From assembly GCF_000165425.1 (NCBI RefSeq), contig NW_001799619.1, forward strand, positions 314,578-378,577: a stretch of DNA of 64,000 nt. Reading direction: 5' to 3'. Position numbers and translations under genes: made by a program. Below the pieces are notes generated by a model. The model did no database searches. It was not told the origin of the DNA and saw only the letters and a list, made by a program, of their open reading frames with translations. Shown one piece after another: positions 51,631 to 63,390 of this stretch (positions are counted from its first letter, which is position 1; each line of letters starts with the position of its first letter). The stretch is from Paramecium tetraurelia. Lineage: Eukaryota; Ciliophora; Oligohymenophorea; Peniculida; Parameciidae.

Positions 51631-52152
51631 ATGACTACAACAGCTGAATTAACTAAATAACTATTAGAATATCATGGCTGCATTTATGAAGAGAATGTTG
51701 TTCATCAACTCAACGAGTATGCCAAAAAGCTCATGAAAACTATTTTGGATGGAGCTTCCAACTTGGCTGACATGCAGAAGAGATAAAACATCACCACTGA
51801 AGATATTAAGTTTATCATTCATATATAAAATCCTAGAATAGCCTATGAATATCTATAAAATCCAACTATCAGTATGAATGACCTCATTCAAGTGGCTTCT
51901 GAAAAGAATTCTCAACAATTGAATGATCAATTTAAAGATTAAACTAATTATGATGCCAGATTGCCCGCAAGTGAAACCAACAAACTTTTGAAACCCAATT
52001 TCTAAGTTATTGTTAAAACTCAACCTGATTAAATACCCCTAGTTTAATAGTAAATGGAAATCGAAAAGAATCCCAATAAATAACAATAATAATAGTAAGC
52101 TCCAAAATTAGGAAGAAAAAAGATGAATATCGAAATGGACGAGGATCAATGA
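51631..52152 (+). CDS. TAF9: TAF9, TFIID/SAGA histone-fold subunit
   Basis: 173 residues, no intron. Histone-fold partner of TAF6 in TFIID and SAGA. Seen: LTKQLLEYHGCIYEENVVHQ, LNEYAKKLMKTILDGASNLA, the NITTEDIKFIIHIQ helix after a basic linker, and downstream LPASETNKLLKPNFQV, which matches the conserved LPP..C....NYRLK segment after the TAF9 fold. The C-terminal 40 residues are Gln/Lys-rich. The gene is divergent from the AGC-like kinase with 13 bp between start codons. Confidence 0.9.
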
Positions 52153-52199
52153 CCTATATTATTATAAGCATCTGTTATTAATATTAAAAATTCACTTAA

Positions 52200-53539
52200 A
52201 TGGAATTTAATTAGGACGCCCTCAACTTTCTATTCAAACAATTATGTTCTCTCTCCTTACTCTCATAAAAAACTACTACCGAACTTAACGATATCTATCA
52301 CCACCTCGCCATTCAGGAAGCGTCATTATAAAATCGATTTTTTCATCACTAGACCATCAATGAATCAGATTAGAAGTACCTACACTAACCAATTTTACTA
52401 TAGATTAATCAATCGTTTTGTAGCCAGAATCTCAGAAGCCTACCAATTCATGTTAGCCAAAAGGTAAATAGCCAGATCCTAACATTCTAAATTTCTATTA
52501 TCCATTAATCATTGTCAAACAAAAAAATTTGACAGCAAATAACTACTTCTGACTTCATTAATTTAAGCAGTCTATTAAGAATGCCGACTATAAATAGATT
52601 TAATATTAAATAAGCAACAGAATGCTTAAAACTAAAGAGTAATACTCTATCAAATTTAAGATACACAGTCAAGAAAGCAACCATTAAGGAGAATAATTCC
52701 AGAATCAATTTTATTCATTAGAAGTTACAAATAAAAAATATATCCAAAATGAATGGTAAATTAATATCAAAGATAATAAAAAGTTGAACTATTTTTATAC
52801 TAAAATCTTTCCAAAATAATATGAGGTCCTCGAATCAGCAGACAAGTATTCATTACAATATCTCTATAGGATTTAGGAAGAATAGATCCTATATTTTTAA
52901 AGCAGACAATAAAATAAGGACAGGATCTTCAAGCAACTTCTTTCATAAAACTAGCATATTTAACAATCTCTCAATTGGGCTCAAGATATTGATTTACTGA
53001 GTTACAATCGAAAAATAGAAACTAAATTAAAAAAATTAAAGCTTATCTAATTAACTACAAACCAATAATTATTGAATTAATCATCTTCTGTAAGGGCTTC
53101 TTAGCTATCAAATAAATCTATCAATTAAAATAGTCCTGCCAGTCCTTTCAAAAGTATTAATAATTAAACAAAGATGCCTTAAATCATTCTCAAATAGAGA
53201 AGCATTTCTTAAAATATTCCATAGAGTGAATTCAGATTTAAAAATTCTATAATTCTATCAAATAATCAAAGGGAAGGTCTTTAATAATGCACAAATTAAA
53301 ATTAAAAATAAATTTACAATGGGTAAGATAAGGAGGTATTGTTTGCTAAACTCATTGAAAAGTATAAATAAAATTATTAGTAACTTAATAACATAAGAGT
53401 TGAATTAGGACCAAAAAAATAGATATGCTCAGTTCTTAAAAGTAAGCAATTAATTGATTTGATCCCAACACATAGTTCTAAATTAAAACCAAGAGTACCA
53501 ACAAACCTTGTGTAATAAATACATTCTATTGCTAATTGA
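52200..53539 (+). CDS. Gln-rich helical hypothetical protein
   Basis: 433 residues; two introns, one of only 16 nt (GTAGCCAGAATCTCAG) and one of 22 nt ending AAG, both required to keep a single frame. Mostly helical, with stretches such as SFQAYQFMLAKRQIARSQHS and KYSLQYLYRIQEEQILYF, and a basic, Ser/Gln-rich C-terminal third. No recognised domain, signal peptide or membrane segment. 47 bp after TAF9 on the same strand. Confidence 0.65.
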
Positions 53540-53748
53540 CTTTTATATATAAATGAATAAATAAAATTTAATATATCTCATCAATAATAAACATCTAGAA
53601 CAAGTAAAATACGAAAATTTCTTATTTCTCTCTCTTTTTATCATTAATTTATATAACCAATATGATGTTTTAGAGTTAATAAATTAAGATATAATATTTT
53701 ATAAATATTTATATATGTAGAAATCTAATATTTATAATTTACATTCAC

Positions 53749-55408
53749 TCACATATAATTAATTCTATCAATTTTAGATGGTAATATCTAAATCATCTCC
53801 TTGCACATCTGTAAAACAGCTTAAAATTCATTTTGTTAATTTTATTGGTTAATAAACTAAACTAGTTGTTTATATTAGTTTAGAGAATTCACTAAATATT
53901 ACACTTTAATTTTGTTGTCCTTTGAAAAGAACTTAGACTAAGCCTTAGCAATGTTGAAATAAGCTGTAGTTATGGATGAATAATATGCTTAGTCTCTCTA
54001 TTTCTCTTCAAGCAATTTCAATTATTCAACTATTTTTTCATAATATTATATTGTATTGAGACAAGCTTTATTCATTTTTTCAGTTAACTTTTTACTTTTG
54101 CCTCCTTAGAAATCGTCAATTTCATTAAATTTAACTAAAAACTCATACAATTCGTTATTGATTTCAGCAATTTCAACTAATAATTTTTCATATGTATTCT
54201 GATAAGCTTTTGGATTGATGGCATTAAAAACAGGAAGTAGCAAATCTAATCTTTTTTCTAAATAGGCAATCACATTATTAGGATCAGGTTCAAGACTCAT
54301 TATAACTTTATACATAATTGAGATTTCACTAAGCATTTGAATGTGTTCTGTTACAAATCCATCTAAAACAAATATTGTCATGGCCTTTTTATATAAAGTA
54401 TTAGATTATCTAAACAAGGACTTAATTTCATCAAATGTTTTACTTGGTTAGAATACCTAAAGTGATAAAAGTAAGAAATACTAATTATTTAACATTAACA
54501 CCATCGAATGTAATGCTATATTTATTAAATAGTTTAGGAAGACTGGGGTCATTCTATTAATTACTCTTAATACAGTCAACACAATAGGACATCATATCTC
54601 CGATTATTTTCCCTTAAGCCATTTGCAAAGTGGCGCGACTAGAATTAGAATAAATGAATACAGCTTTTTTCTTTTTCCTTCTGGGATGACTGCCTCACCG
54701 ACTAAGAGAAGATAAAAAGCTTAGGCAAAGTTCCAAATACCTGAATAATACTCAGATAAAGATATGCAATTAATAACAAAATCTCTTAATTCGTAAGTTT
54801 TAGATTTGAATTATCTCAACATTGTCTATCCACAATAATAAGCAGCCTAAATTTATTATTCTGGTAATACTTTGTCTTTGATTCCAAGTTTTGTATATGC
54901 CTAGGCAATATAAAACAAGGTGATTGTATAAAATTCTTAGGCTCTTTCAAATCCTCCTTGTATTTTTAAGGGTCTTTTTTCAAAGTCTCCTTTGGCTATT
55001 AAGTATTCCCCTAATCGTTCAGCTTTAGCCAATATGGCTAATCCAGTTTCATTGTCATCTAAATTGACTGCCAAGAATCCTAAGTGATTGTAGATTGATT
55101 GAATATAAGTCAGGTAATTTTCTATATCTTCAATCTAAGAAAAGAGTTATAGTGATTTGCCCATATTCTTTCTAGCTAGATTGAATAGAAATTGTAAAAT
55201 TACATTCTCCATTTTCTTCACAATCTAGAAAATTTACTCCTAATTAGTAATGGATGATTGCTTATTGCAAAGGGTCTTATGTTTTTTGCAATAATTATTG
55301 TAATAAGGTTCTTGCTCTGTACTTATATAGAAAGGGCTATTCTTCAAGACTTGGAAACTTTTCTAAGTGTTCAACCTAAAAGAGTGTGCTTTCAAATTCG
55401 TATAGCAT
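53749..55408 (-). CDS. KIFBP: KIF-binding protein (KIFBP) homologue
   Basis: About 500-520 residues, several introns, of which a 28-nt one near 55160 is certain and those around 54450-54830 are less sure. KIFBP is a TPR-like helical protein that binds kinesin motor domains and blocks their microtubule contact. Seen: PFLYKYRARTLLQQLLQKTQ, HYQLGVNFLDCEENGE, IENYLTYIQSIYNHLGFLAV, ERAQEFYTITLFYIAQAYTK, YYCGQTMLRQF and the C-terminal QYYEKIVEQLKLLEEKQRDQ, ITTAYFNIAKAQSKFFSKD. The succession of paired helices and the ARLL...LGVN opening match the family. Fits the kinesin-rich biology of ciliates. Confidence 0.78.
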
Positions 55409-55462
55409 ATTAATTGATTATTTTAAATATTTTATTGTAAATGTACACTTTATTATCTCTAC

Positions 55463-56145
55463 TCATTTCTTGGTTTCTTTAGCTTGCTTTCTCTTTTCCT
55501 TGACTCCCACGAATTTAGCATTATACCAATCTTATCTTAATCTTCTGTAAACACTCTTAGCTCTTAATTCTTTTGAGATTACTGTGGCTTTCTCTCTCTT
55601 TGGAGTTCTTTAGAATGTGATTACCTGAAAATAATTGATATAATAGATACTTCTGGATTAGTATTTTATGTCACTGGTTATGCTACAACATCATTTCCTG
55701 AGTCTTTAACAACTCCATTCTTTGGTTTGCCAGCCACTCTTGGGAATAAGACTAATTTAGATAAATAAGCCTTGATTCTCTTAACATTAACTGCCAATTC
55801 TTCTTAGTTATTGTTTCTTCTTCTGTGATCAACTGCAATTCCTACGGTTCTGGCGAATTAAGCATTAAGACCTGCTTCCTTCAATTCAATCAATGAGAAT
55901 CCTCTTCCCAATTTCTATACTCCATTGTATTTGATTGTTTATCCTCTTACGACTGGTCTAAGTAATTCAACTGGTCTTGGAGAAGCTCCTATTGAGGATT
56001 TAGATCATGATTATTTACTTAATGCATTAGCTTATCTTCTTTATTATCTTCTTCTCTTGGCAGCTGGTTGATTGTAAAATGTCTTTACGAATCTTGTCCA
56101 GTGTTTTCTTAAATGGGCATTAGGGAGTTGTTAATTGTGCTTCAT
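55463..56145 (-). CDS. RPL13: 60S ribosomal protein eL13
   Basis: 208 residues (human 211), introns of 30 nt after residue 43 and 26 nt in the C-terminal third. Seen: LRKHWTRFVKTFYNQPAAKR, RRRQQRRQANALS, RPVVRGQTIKYNGVQKLGRG, FSLIELKEAGLNAQFARTVG, IAVDHRRRNNNQEELAVNVK and RLRQDWYNAKFVGVKEKRK. All typical of eL13, a core component of the large subunit. Basic throughout. Codon use is biased (AGA, GGA, CCA), as in the P2 gene. Confidence 0.95.
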
Positions 56146-56625
56146 TTTTAGAAAAAATTTAAAAAATAAATATAAGGATATTTAAAAATATATTAAATGA
56201 CTCAAATGAGCATTTTATACATTTCTTATGTTTCAAAAAATCTGTATTTAATCTAATTAGCTATATAAGATTTTACTTCTTTATGATGATATTTATCTTC
56301 TTAAATAAAAGATGGTTATTAATAACTAATTAGATCTTTATTGAAGTTTTTAGTCTCTATTTTTCTTAATTTATTTTAATTTCTTTACTTATAATATTCA
56401 AAGTTTGTTTTTATAATAAATAGCTATAATGTTAACTATTTGAGGAATAAATTGAACTAAATTCATTTAGAATTTAAAGATGAGATTGTTTCAGTGTGAA
56501 ACTCAACAATAGAGTAGGATTAAATTCAGAATGTATTCATTTAGAGCAAATTTAAAATTAATTTAGATCTCTAAAGGATATAAATATATGTGTGGATGTG
56601 TGTCTATTTTTATATTTTGAAATAT
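56146..56625. other. intergenic, nothing specific seen
   Basis: About 480 bp of AT-rich DNA upstream of the eL13 gene and downstream of SF-assemblin (same strand). It should contain the eL13 promoter. No coding frame supported. Confidence 0.45.
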
Positions 56626-57447
56626 TCAATCTTTAGCTGCTCTATAAATTTTATTGCAAGCATCTTCTAGAAGTCCTAGAAGGGATTCTTGAGATTCTTC
56701 TCTTAATTTTTTTTCTTCTTCTATTTCGCTCTTGACTCTGGAAACAAGATCTTTAAGCATTTCAAAGATTGCTGCTTCTGATTCTTCTCTGAATTATTTT
56801 ATTTAATCAGTACCTCAATTTTTTTTAATTTCCTAGACCCTCGTTCAATCGTTTAATTTCATCACCAGCTCTTCTCAGAGTACCATTATCGCTATCTTCC
56901 CTGTCTTAACCTTCAGTTTTAACCATGTCATATAACTTAGGTAGATCATTTTCCAAAGATGTTGTAATATTTTCAATTTATTCTTATCTAATTTTTCCTT
57001 CAGTTTAGGTGTCTGACTTTAAATAGACAACCTATTTAGAACAATTGATGATACTTTCTCATCCAAATATCCTTGTAATTTGAGATTTCCATCTTTTCTT
57101 AAAGCAATTTCTTATTCGAGTTTAGTTGTGATTCGACTTTCGAAAGCAGCAACTTCTCTCACTCTTTGTTCAAATTAGGTTTCAAAGGCATTGTTCTCCT
57201 CTTCGATTTATTTTTGAAGACGAACTATTTCATCTTTCAGTGAGTGCTACATGATGTTAATACAATAATTTACAAGTTTCCTATTATAGGAAGTGATCGT
57301 GTCTTGCATTCTCTCTTCGACTCCTGTAATTCTTCCGCAAATATTATCAATTCTATGTGCTTTGGATGAATCATGTTATAATTAGATTGAGTTGAGCTTT
57401 TCAGAGATTTTAGCAAATCTTTCGTTGAAGGGTGTATTTGGATTCAT
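56626..57447 (-). CDS. SF-assemblin-type striated rootlet protein
   Basis: 257 residues, two introns (23 and 25 nt). Non-helical head MNPNTPFNERFAKISEKL followed by an almost continuous coiled coil: DNICGRITGVEERMQDTITS, RLQKQIEEENNAFETQFEQR, EQEIALRKDGNLKLQGYLDE, RLNEGLG and KEEESEAAIFEMLKDLVSRV, ending CNKIYRAAKD. Head length, the VxxRM...AFE...R phasing and the LREESQESLLGLLEDACNKI end match SF-assemblins, which build striated fibres (kinetodesmal fibres) at ciliate basal bodies. Families of such genes are known in Paramecium. Confidence 0.88.
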
Positions 57448-58000
57448 TTTTATTAACAAATTTATTTAAGTATATTTATATTTATAGCTTAATACAGAAA
57501 TAAACCTAATATAAAAATTAACTAAGATATTATTCATTATAATTAATTAACAAGCAAATAAGTTTTTTAATAAAGCTAAATTCTTATCTGTGCTCCTCAT
57601 TTAATTTTAAAAGAATTAGCGATTTCCCTTGCTTAATTTATTGAGGTGTTGTTACGAAGATCTATTATATTGGTCAGGCCAGAAACATATAAATACAAGA
57701 AGATAAAAGTTTAAATTATAAGTATTTTATTAATTATTAATAATTTAATATTATAATATATTAATTGATTTATATTTAAAAAGAACTAAAAAAGTCCATT
57801 ATACATTTAGACTAGCCTATCCTTTTCTAACTGTGTAAATAAACGCTAGTTGTATAATTATAATACAATATTTTTATATTAATGACGTAAAATTTTATTT
57901 CCTTTTTTTAAATTTATGATACCGAAATTAGTTACGACCCTTCTTAACTTAAATGTTTAATTTTTACCAAATAATATATATTTATTAATTATAAAACTCA
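57448..58000. other. intergenic promoter region of divergent genes
   Basis: 553 bp of very AT-rich sequence between the SF-assemblin gene and the HTH gene. No coding frame or RNA fold found. Confidence 0.45.
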
Positions 58001-58620
58001 ATGGACAATGTTAATAGAAGTGAAGAAAACATAGGTCTGCCAAATAGTTTTGACAATTTAAAGTATATCGTTAATTAACTAGTAAACAGGAAAAATAATC
58101 GACCTTCTCAGTATCAGAAAGTTGACGAGAATATTAGATAATAAATTATTGATTAAGCTTGTAACAAGGGATAGCCTCTAAGATAGGTATAATTACTATG
58201 AATTTTTCAGATATCCCAATAACTTGGAATCAAATATTCAACTGCCAAAGCCATCGTCTAGGTGTACCAAAACGAAGGAAGGATAGGCAAAAAACGCAAC
58301 AGAGATAAACGAATTTTCTAAGAAATTGAAACCTTTATGGTTGTTGTTCACAAACAATCAGGAAAAATTGATAAGCTGAAACACAAGTCAGAGTGCAGTG
58401 ATTTAAAAAGCAATTTGGAATGTTCTAAAATGAAGTAATAGTTTAACTTAAACTTACAAGTCTTGAGAAAGCTCACTATTCCTAACTAGCTCAGTATTTT
58501 GAAAGATATAATCTTAAAGAAGTGAAGGTTCAACCAACACAGAATTAATCCTTACTGGACATTGTTCAAATATTAAATATGCAGTACTAATAATTTCTTA
58601 ATGTTGCTTAATAAAAATGA
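58001..58620 (+). CDS. HTH DNA-binding protein, frame disrupted by 1 nt
   Basis: If complete, about 198 residues with one 24-nt intron (acceptor CAG). Residues 35-95 hold a paired- or homeodomain-like helix-turn-helix: RQQIIDQACNKGQPLRQISQ, QLGIKYSTAKAIVQVYQNEG, RIGKKRNRDK. After SECSDLK the frame changes: the continuation KQFGMFQNEVIVQLKLTSLE, HYSQLAQYFERYNL, SLLDIVQILNMQYQQ to a TGA at 58618 is in the next frame. The switch lies at a run of five A (58405-58409); six A would restore the frame and no GT-AG intron does. Otherwise translation ends at 58525. Either a homopolymer error, programmed slippage or an inactivated copy. Similar HTH proteins form families in ciliates. Confidence 0.65.
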
Positions 58621-59531
58621 TGATTAATTTATATATAAAATAAAAAATAAACTTTTATTCTGAATAAGGAAGTTTTGGCCTTGTTTGAATTTTCCCGCCT
58701 TTGATTATAATTATTTATTCATGTTATATCTTCTTTAAATATATATTAACTAATTAATATTTCATACAATATTTGTAATATATTAACATTATTAATCTAT
58801 TTTATTATAAATATGAGCATTTGAAGAGTACAATATTATTATTAATTTAAATATTTAAAGTAAAGGAATAGAAATTTAGTTCATGTCCTTCTTAAAATTT
58901 TTGAATTATAATAAACCTTCAAAATATAATTTAAACTGTTATCGATTAATATATTTTTAATTTTTTCCAAAATTATCGAATTCACTTATATTTTACAATA
59001 ATAAATTAGCATTAATTTAAATTAAAAATTACTTTATTTATCAAGTGATATCTTTTTCATTTAATGAATCTGAGATTTAATGTATTTTTCTATTTTCTTT
59101 AAGCGATAGCTCAACCTAATTGAATTAATTAAATTTCAGTTACAATTTAATAAATAATCGATTGAATTATGTGGGTACAAAATTATTACTTTATACAGCA
59201 ACACTAAATTCTACAGGCTTGTGTTTTCTTTTTCAATATCCTCAATATCATTCAAATTATAGGATTAATATAGACTTTATTCCTTTATTGAAGTAATAGC
59301 TTCTTGAAATTTTTCTAAGGGAAATTATCTAATATCAGATCGATTTGTTGTTTAATAAGGTTATTTATTTCTGCTGTAAAGACAGTGTTACAAAAATATG
59401 ATTTGTTAAGCACTTTCTTAGTATCTCAGACTTTTTCAAGTTCTAAGATAAGAATAACAAATTAATTAAATAATTCAATTAGAATTGTCTTGAATTCGTA
59501 ATAATCAATATAATTAAATATATCTATAAAA
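58621..59531. other. intergenic plus possible minus-strand exons
   Basis: 58621-59135 is AT-rich with nothing supported. 59136-59531 has minus-strand open frames with coding character just downstream of the RING gene: a piece reading NVNNDFIDIFNYIDYYEFKT, another reading LNKSYFCNTVFTAEINNLIK, and a last one LEKFQEAITSIKEQSLYQSY running to a TGA at 59136. They are in different frames and I could not connect them by ordinary introns, so they may be a small gene, extra 3' exons of the RING gene, or decayed sequence. Confidence 0.3.
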
Positions 59532-60648
59532 TCATTATTAACATTTTACTGCTGATCTCCTACAGTAAGGGCAAGAATTTTTAATTTTAAGCCATCTGAT
59601 TAAACAATCTGAATGAAATATGTGTTAACATTCTAGTAATATAATTTTCTATTTTTTTTGTATATCATCACCGCAAATGGGACATTGTATGGTATTATTA
59701 TTTTATTCTTCTAATTGGGCTAAATCCACAGCTTGGTTTCTTTTTTGTTGTACTTCTAATTGGGAATTAAAGGATTTAACTTCTAGTTTCTCTAAATCTT
59801 CCTCTCTCAAATTAGTCACTTAAACCTGAGGATTATCATTAAAGAACCTTCCATCTCTACAATTCCTTAGTTATAAATAATATTGGCCCTCGATAATATG
59901 TATATTTTACTAATATATGAAGGTTATAGAGGAACGCTATGATTATACTTGCTACTGTTAAGCAAGCAATTAAGTATGAAATTTATTGATAATCAATAAC
60001 TAACTAGATACCATCTATTATAACTTAGAGGAATTGAATCAAAACAAATAGATTTATTACAAAATAAATCTTAGTAATCTCAAATACATGGAACATTAAC
60101 TAGTTGATGAGAAACTTTATAACAGGTTTGATCTCTTTTTGCAAATTGTCAAATTTGATAGAATAATAAAAGCCTATTGAATAAATATAACAATTTACAA
60201 ACGAATATGATCAGTGTTTAAAAGTAAAAGAGATATTCGTATGATTAAAATAACCTTTTGTCGCAATTAGGTAGCTAATTTACATCGTTTCTTCTGACAA
60301 TGTTTCTTGAATAAAAGGAATAGACATGATTGCAGACAAAAAACGCTGATGCATAATATAATAATTGGGTAGCGGTGTATTTTTATAGGTTTGTATCAAA
60401 GGTTCCGTATAGAGCAATAACAAAACTAAAAATCTAATTGAGTTATGTAAAACTACTACTTCATTAAATAGAATTATGGGGTATGAGACTTTGTAATGAT
60501 TTTGCCAGATGTTGATAAGTAAGTTTCTTAAATTATCTCCAGTTCCCAAATATGCATGCCAAATTAAAGTAACCCAAACATAAATTACTCCTAAATGATA
60601 CAATACGAAATAAGTCAAAGGTATTTTTAATGCATAAGCTGTCTACAT
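59532..60648 (-). CDS. membrane-anchored RING-H2 E3 ubiquitin ligase
   Basis: 346 residues, introns of 29 nt (ending AAG), 25 nt and 22 nt. The first 230 residues contain five to six membrane segments, including LTYFVLYHLGVIYVWVTLIW, IRFLVLLLLY, LFYFQTLIIFVCFYY and QISYLIACLTVASIIIAFLY. After a cytosolic linker with Glu and Gln runs comes a RING-H2 finger: CPICGDDI, LLECQHIFHSDCLIRWL, SCPYCRR, giving Cys-Cys-Cys-His-His-Cys-Cys-Cys in order. The Trp after the second His pair supports E2 binding. Layout resembles TRC8/HRD1/RNF ligases acting at the ER or Golgi. Substrate unknown. The glutamine in ECQHIFH is encoded by TAA. Confidence 0.85.
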
Positions 60649-61176
60649 TTAATGCAATTTTTACTTGTGATTAGTCCGTTTACATTTGATCATATAAGTA
60701 ATAGGAGCATATTGATATTGGGCAACTCATGAGTATGATAGCAATGGTCGTATGTAATATGAGTTTGAGAAAGACCATTTAATGTTTATATTGGTTTATA
60801 AAAATTAGGAAAAAAATTAATAATATCTAAGCATTGTTATAATTGTATTAAATAATTTGTGAGAATAATTCAGGATGTCCCATTTTTCCAATAATTAATT
60901 GAATAATAGTAGATAGATGACAAATTTATTAACTCATACATAACATTATTTATTATTGATTTTTTAATTTGATTATTTTTATATTTAATGAAAATAAATA
61001 GTCATCTTATATAGGTTATGTATTTTACACTAGTCATTGATCTCTGAGTTGAAATGATAATACTAACTTAATTTGTATTTAATAATAACAAATATGATTG
61101 CAAATAACACATATACGACAAATATAATTTTCATTGAGTTTCTCCTTGTTGTTATTAATGTGGATGAGCGATATAT
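60649..61176. other. intergenic with a possible tiny membrane-peptide ORF
   Basis: About 530 bp. On the minus strand 60934-61134 encodes, under the ciliate code, a 66-residue peptide with one hydrophobic segment (MKIIFVVYVLFAIIFVIIKY) 42 bp below eIF4E. There is no other support and AT-rich DNA readily codes for such stretches, so I list it only as a possibility. The rest is featureless. Confidence 0.25.
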
Positions 61177-61708
61177 TCAAATTCTTTTTTATTTTACAAT
61201 CCAAGACAATTAATGATCCATTTTGTTAATTCTTCTAATAATTTGGGATATTTATTCTAATCTTTAATCCAAATTGAGATTAGAATAAAATTCTTTTTAG
61301 AGTGAGCAATCTTAATAGTTAATATTATATTTTACAATTCCGCATACGCCTTATAAATGTGGATTTTCATCGCTTAAATAATGTAAAATAAGTTCTTCCC
61401 ACACTCTATTTTCAAATCCTCGTTTAACTCTGAGTATCAATCTACCACCATTCATATTTTATGGGTCTTCCCATACTGGTTGAATTTACTCCTGGAATAA
61501 AAAAAATTAAGCCCCTAAAGGTAGTTTTTCTGGTTTCACCATATAAGAATAAATTGACCAAAATTCTCTTGCTGTTCCGAATGTGGCTTACATATGCCTA
61601 TATTTTACCTATTTATTTCAACTGGTCACTAAAATTATCAACATTTTAGTCTTTGCTAACACTTAGCCAAAAGGTAAACCTAGCTCTTAATTAACAATCC
61701 TAGTTCAT
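61177..61708 (-). CDS. EIF4E: eIF4E-family cap-binding protein
   Basis: 169 residues, one 22-nt intron ending AAG. Binds the mRNA 5' cap and, in the canonical form, eIF4G. Seen: RARFTFWLSV (compare KWALWF), REFWSIYSYMVKPEKLPLGA with the eIF4G-facing Trp, FFLFQEQIQPVWEDPQNMNG with cap-stacking Trp and following Glu, and GGRLILRVKRGFENRVWEEL, then VCGIVKYNINY. The first cap-stacking Trp is replaced by Phe (VDNFSDQLKQI against KTWQANLRLI), as in class II eIF4E/4EHP proteins, which carry an aromatic substitute. The protein is shorter than usual at both ends. It may therefore be a regulatory eIF4E rather than the main initiation factor. Confidence 0.88.
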
Positions 61709-61933
61709 ACACGTAATTATGTTAAAATAAAATTAGTTTTATTTAATAAAAAACTTGCATTTCTTTATTTTCCTCTAATAAAAATTATACAAAATTTTTA
61801 ACTAAAATATATAAATGCTATATAATGATCATTTATTAATAGTAAGATTGTTCATTTACTTTTATGAAAATAAATATATTAAATTCAATCAGATATAAAA
61901 GCCTTTTATCTATCTAAACCTTTTTAGGGGATG

Positions 61934-63359
61934 TCACTTAAATGATAGAATTAATAAATACTCTTCTTCATTATTTTATGGTTTTTTATCTGAATTTTAT
62001 TTTTAAGTAGCATCCTTCTCTTACTTCAATCTGTCTACATTTAATCTATGAACATTTCCTGGAGTATATGGGCTTGATCTGCTTTAAGAGTATCTTCTCT
62101 CAGGAGTAATATCAGTTTTGGTTAATGTATTTCCTGATGTGTAAGGTTTTTGAGGAGATTATCTTCTGGTTCTTTTATTTTAATATTCATCTAACTTGTG
62201 TCTAAAAATATTTTTTAAAAGTACCTAATATTTTACACTCTTTTTTGTATATTGTGAGACTCAACAGACTCAGTGGGTCTTAGCTCTATTCTGTGTTGAA
62301 CTGTCTTTAAATTCTTTTTATAATTAAAACCTTATAAGCCTTTGGTTTGAATTTCATATGGGTTTTTCTAATGATGGTCTCCATGAAATAGGTCTTCAAT
62401 GTAATGTTGCAAGTCTCCTTTTAATTTTTTAGATTTTTATGATCTTCTAATTTAATCATTCTCATCAAAATTTGATGGCTATTAGAAATTCTTAGGACTT
62501 ATGAGTTGATCCTTTGGACGTGCGACTTTTGGAGATACTATTTTGATAGCATTTGAATCATTGATGAATGTTTTGGATTGATTTGTGGAATAGTTACCGC
62601 GCTTATGAATGATGCTATTCTATGAATCTAAATAGCTTTTCTTAGGCAATGTCACTTTCCCAATTACGATAATTTAACTTTCAACTAATGGTTATTCAAG
62701 CTTTTATTTTTATGCACTATCAGATGACTCTCCTTATTATGGGATTTCTGCCAATTTAGTTTGCATTTTACTAATTGATAACTCACTAAATTAGATCTAA
62801 CTCTTTTTTGCCAAGAATTAAGAGAAAACATCACTTTCATTAGGAGCCACTCCATCTTTTTATTTTTAATTAGTGTTATTTTAAACCATTTCACCTAACT
62901 TTTTATGCAAATCTTCAAGATTTTCACATCCTTATATCTAAGATACTATTAACTTTTTTTTATTGGAATCTCCCTTAAACATCTTGGCATCTTTATCTTC
63001 CAAGATTACAAGCACTTCTAACTTTTCATCTATCATCTATAGTTTATGTTAATTGGCTTTATAATTAAATTCCCATGATTCCCATATTTTAACAAAGGTT
63101 TCTTCATTTAAATGTTAATCCTTAAATAATTCATTACTAGATTCATAAATAATCTTTACAGATTGATTCCTTTGGCATAATCATCAAAATCCTAAATTGT
63201 CAATTCTGAAGCATTGCCCTTCACTAAACATTTAAATGCTTCTGATGGATTCTTGAACTTTGAGGACAAGTTCTTCTTTAGAACAACCCAATTCTCAAGA
63301 AGTGCTTATTAAGCCTCTAAGACTTGCTTCTATTTGGTTAATTCTTCGATTTCGGACAT
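61934..63359 (-). CDS. hypothetical coiled-coil and basic-tail protein
   Basis: 459 residues, two 23-nt introns ending TAG. N-terminal 60 residues: LTKQKQVLEAQQALLENWVV and KKNLSSKFKNPSEAFKCLVK; the middle is helical and Lys/Glu-rich; from about residue 250 the chain is basic, Pro/Ser-rich and unstructured, with repeats of RRSQ- and RSSPYTPGN-like wording (RRQSPQKPYTSGN, YSQSRSSPYTPGN). No recognised domain. Lies 31 bp downstream of the next minus-strand gene. Confidence 0.7.
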
Positions 63360-63390
63360 GATATAATTAATTAATTAAAATAAATTTTAT

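Noticed and set aside
54106-54381. Stand-alone 91-residue minus-strand ORF
   Set aside because: Internal piece of the KIF-binding protein gene, bounded by TAG codons that are read as Gln.
60934-61134. Small membrane peptide gene below eIF4E
   Set aside because: One hydrophobic stretch in AT-rich DNA is expected by chance; no conservation or second line of evidence.
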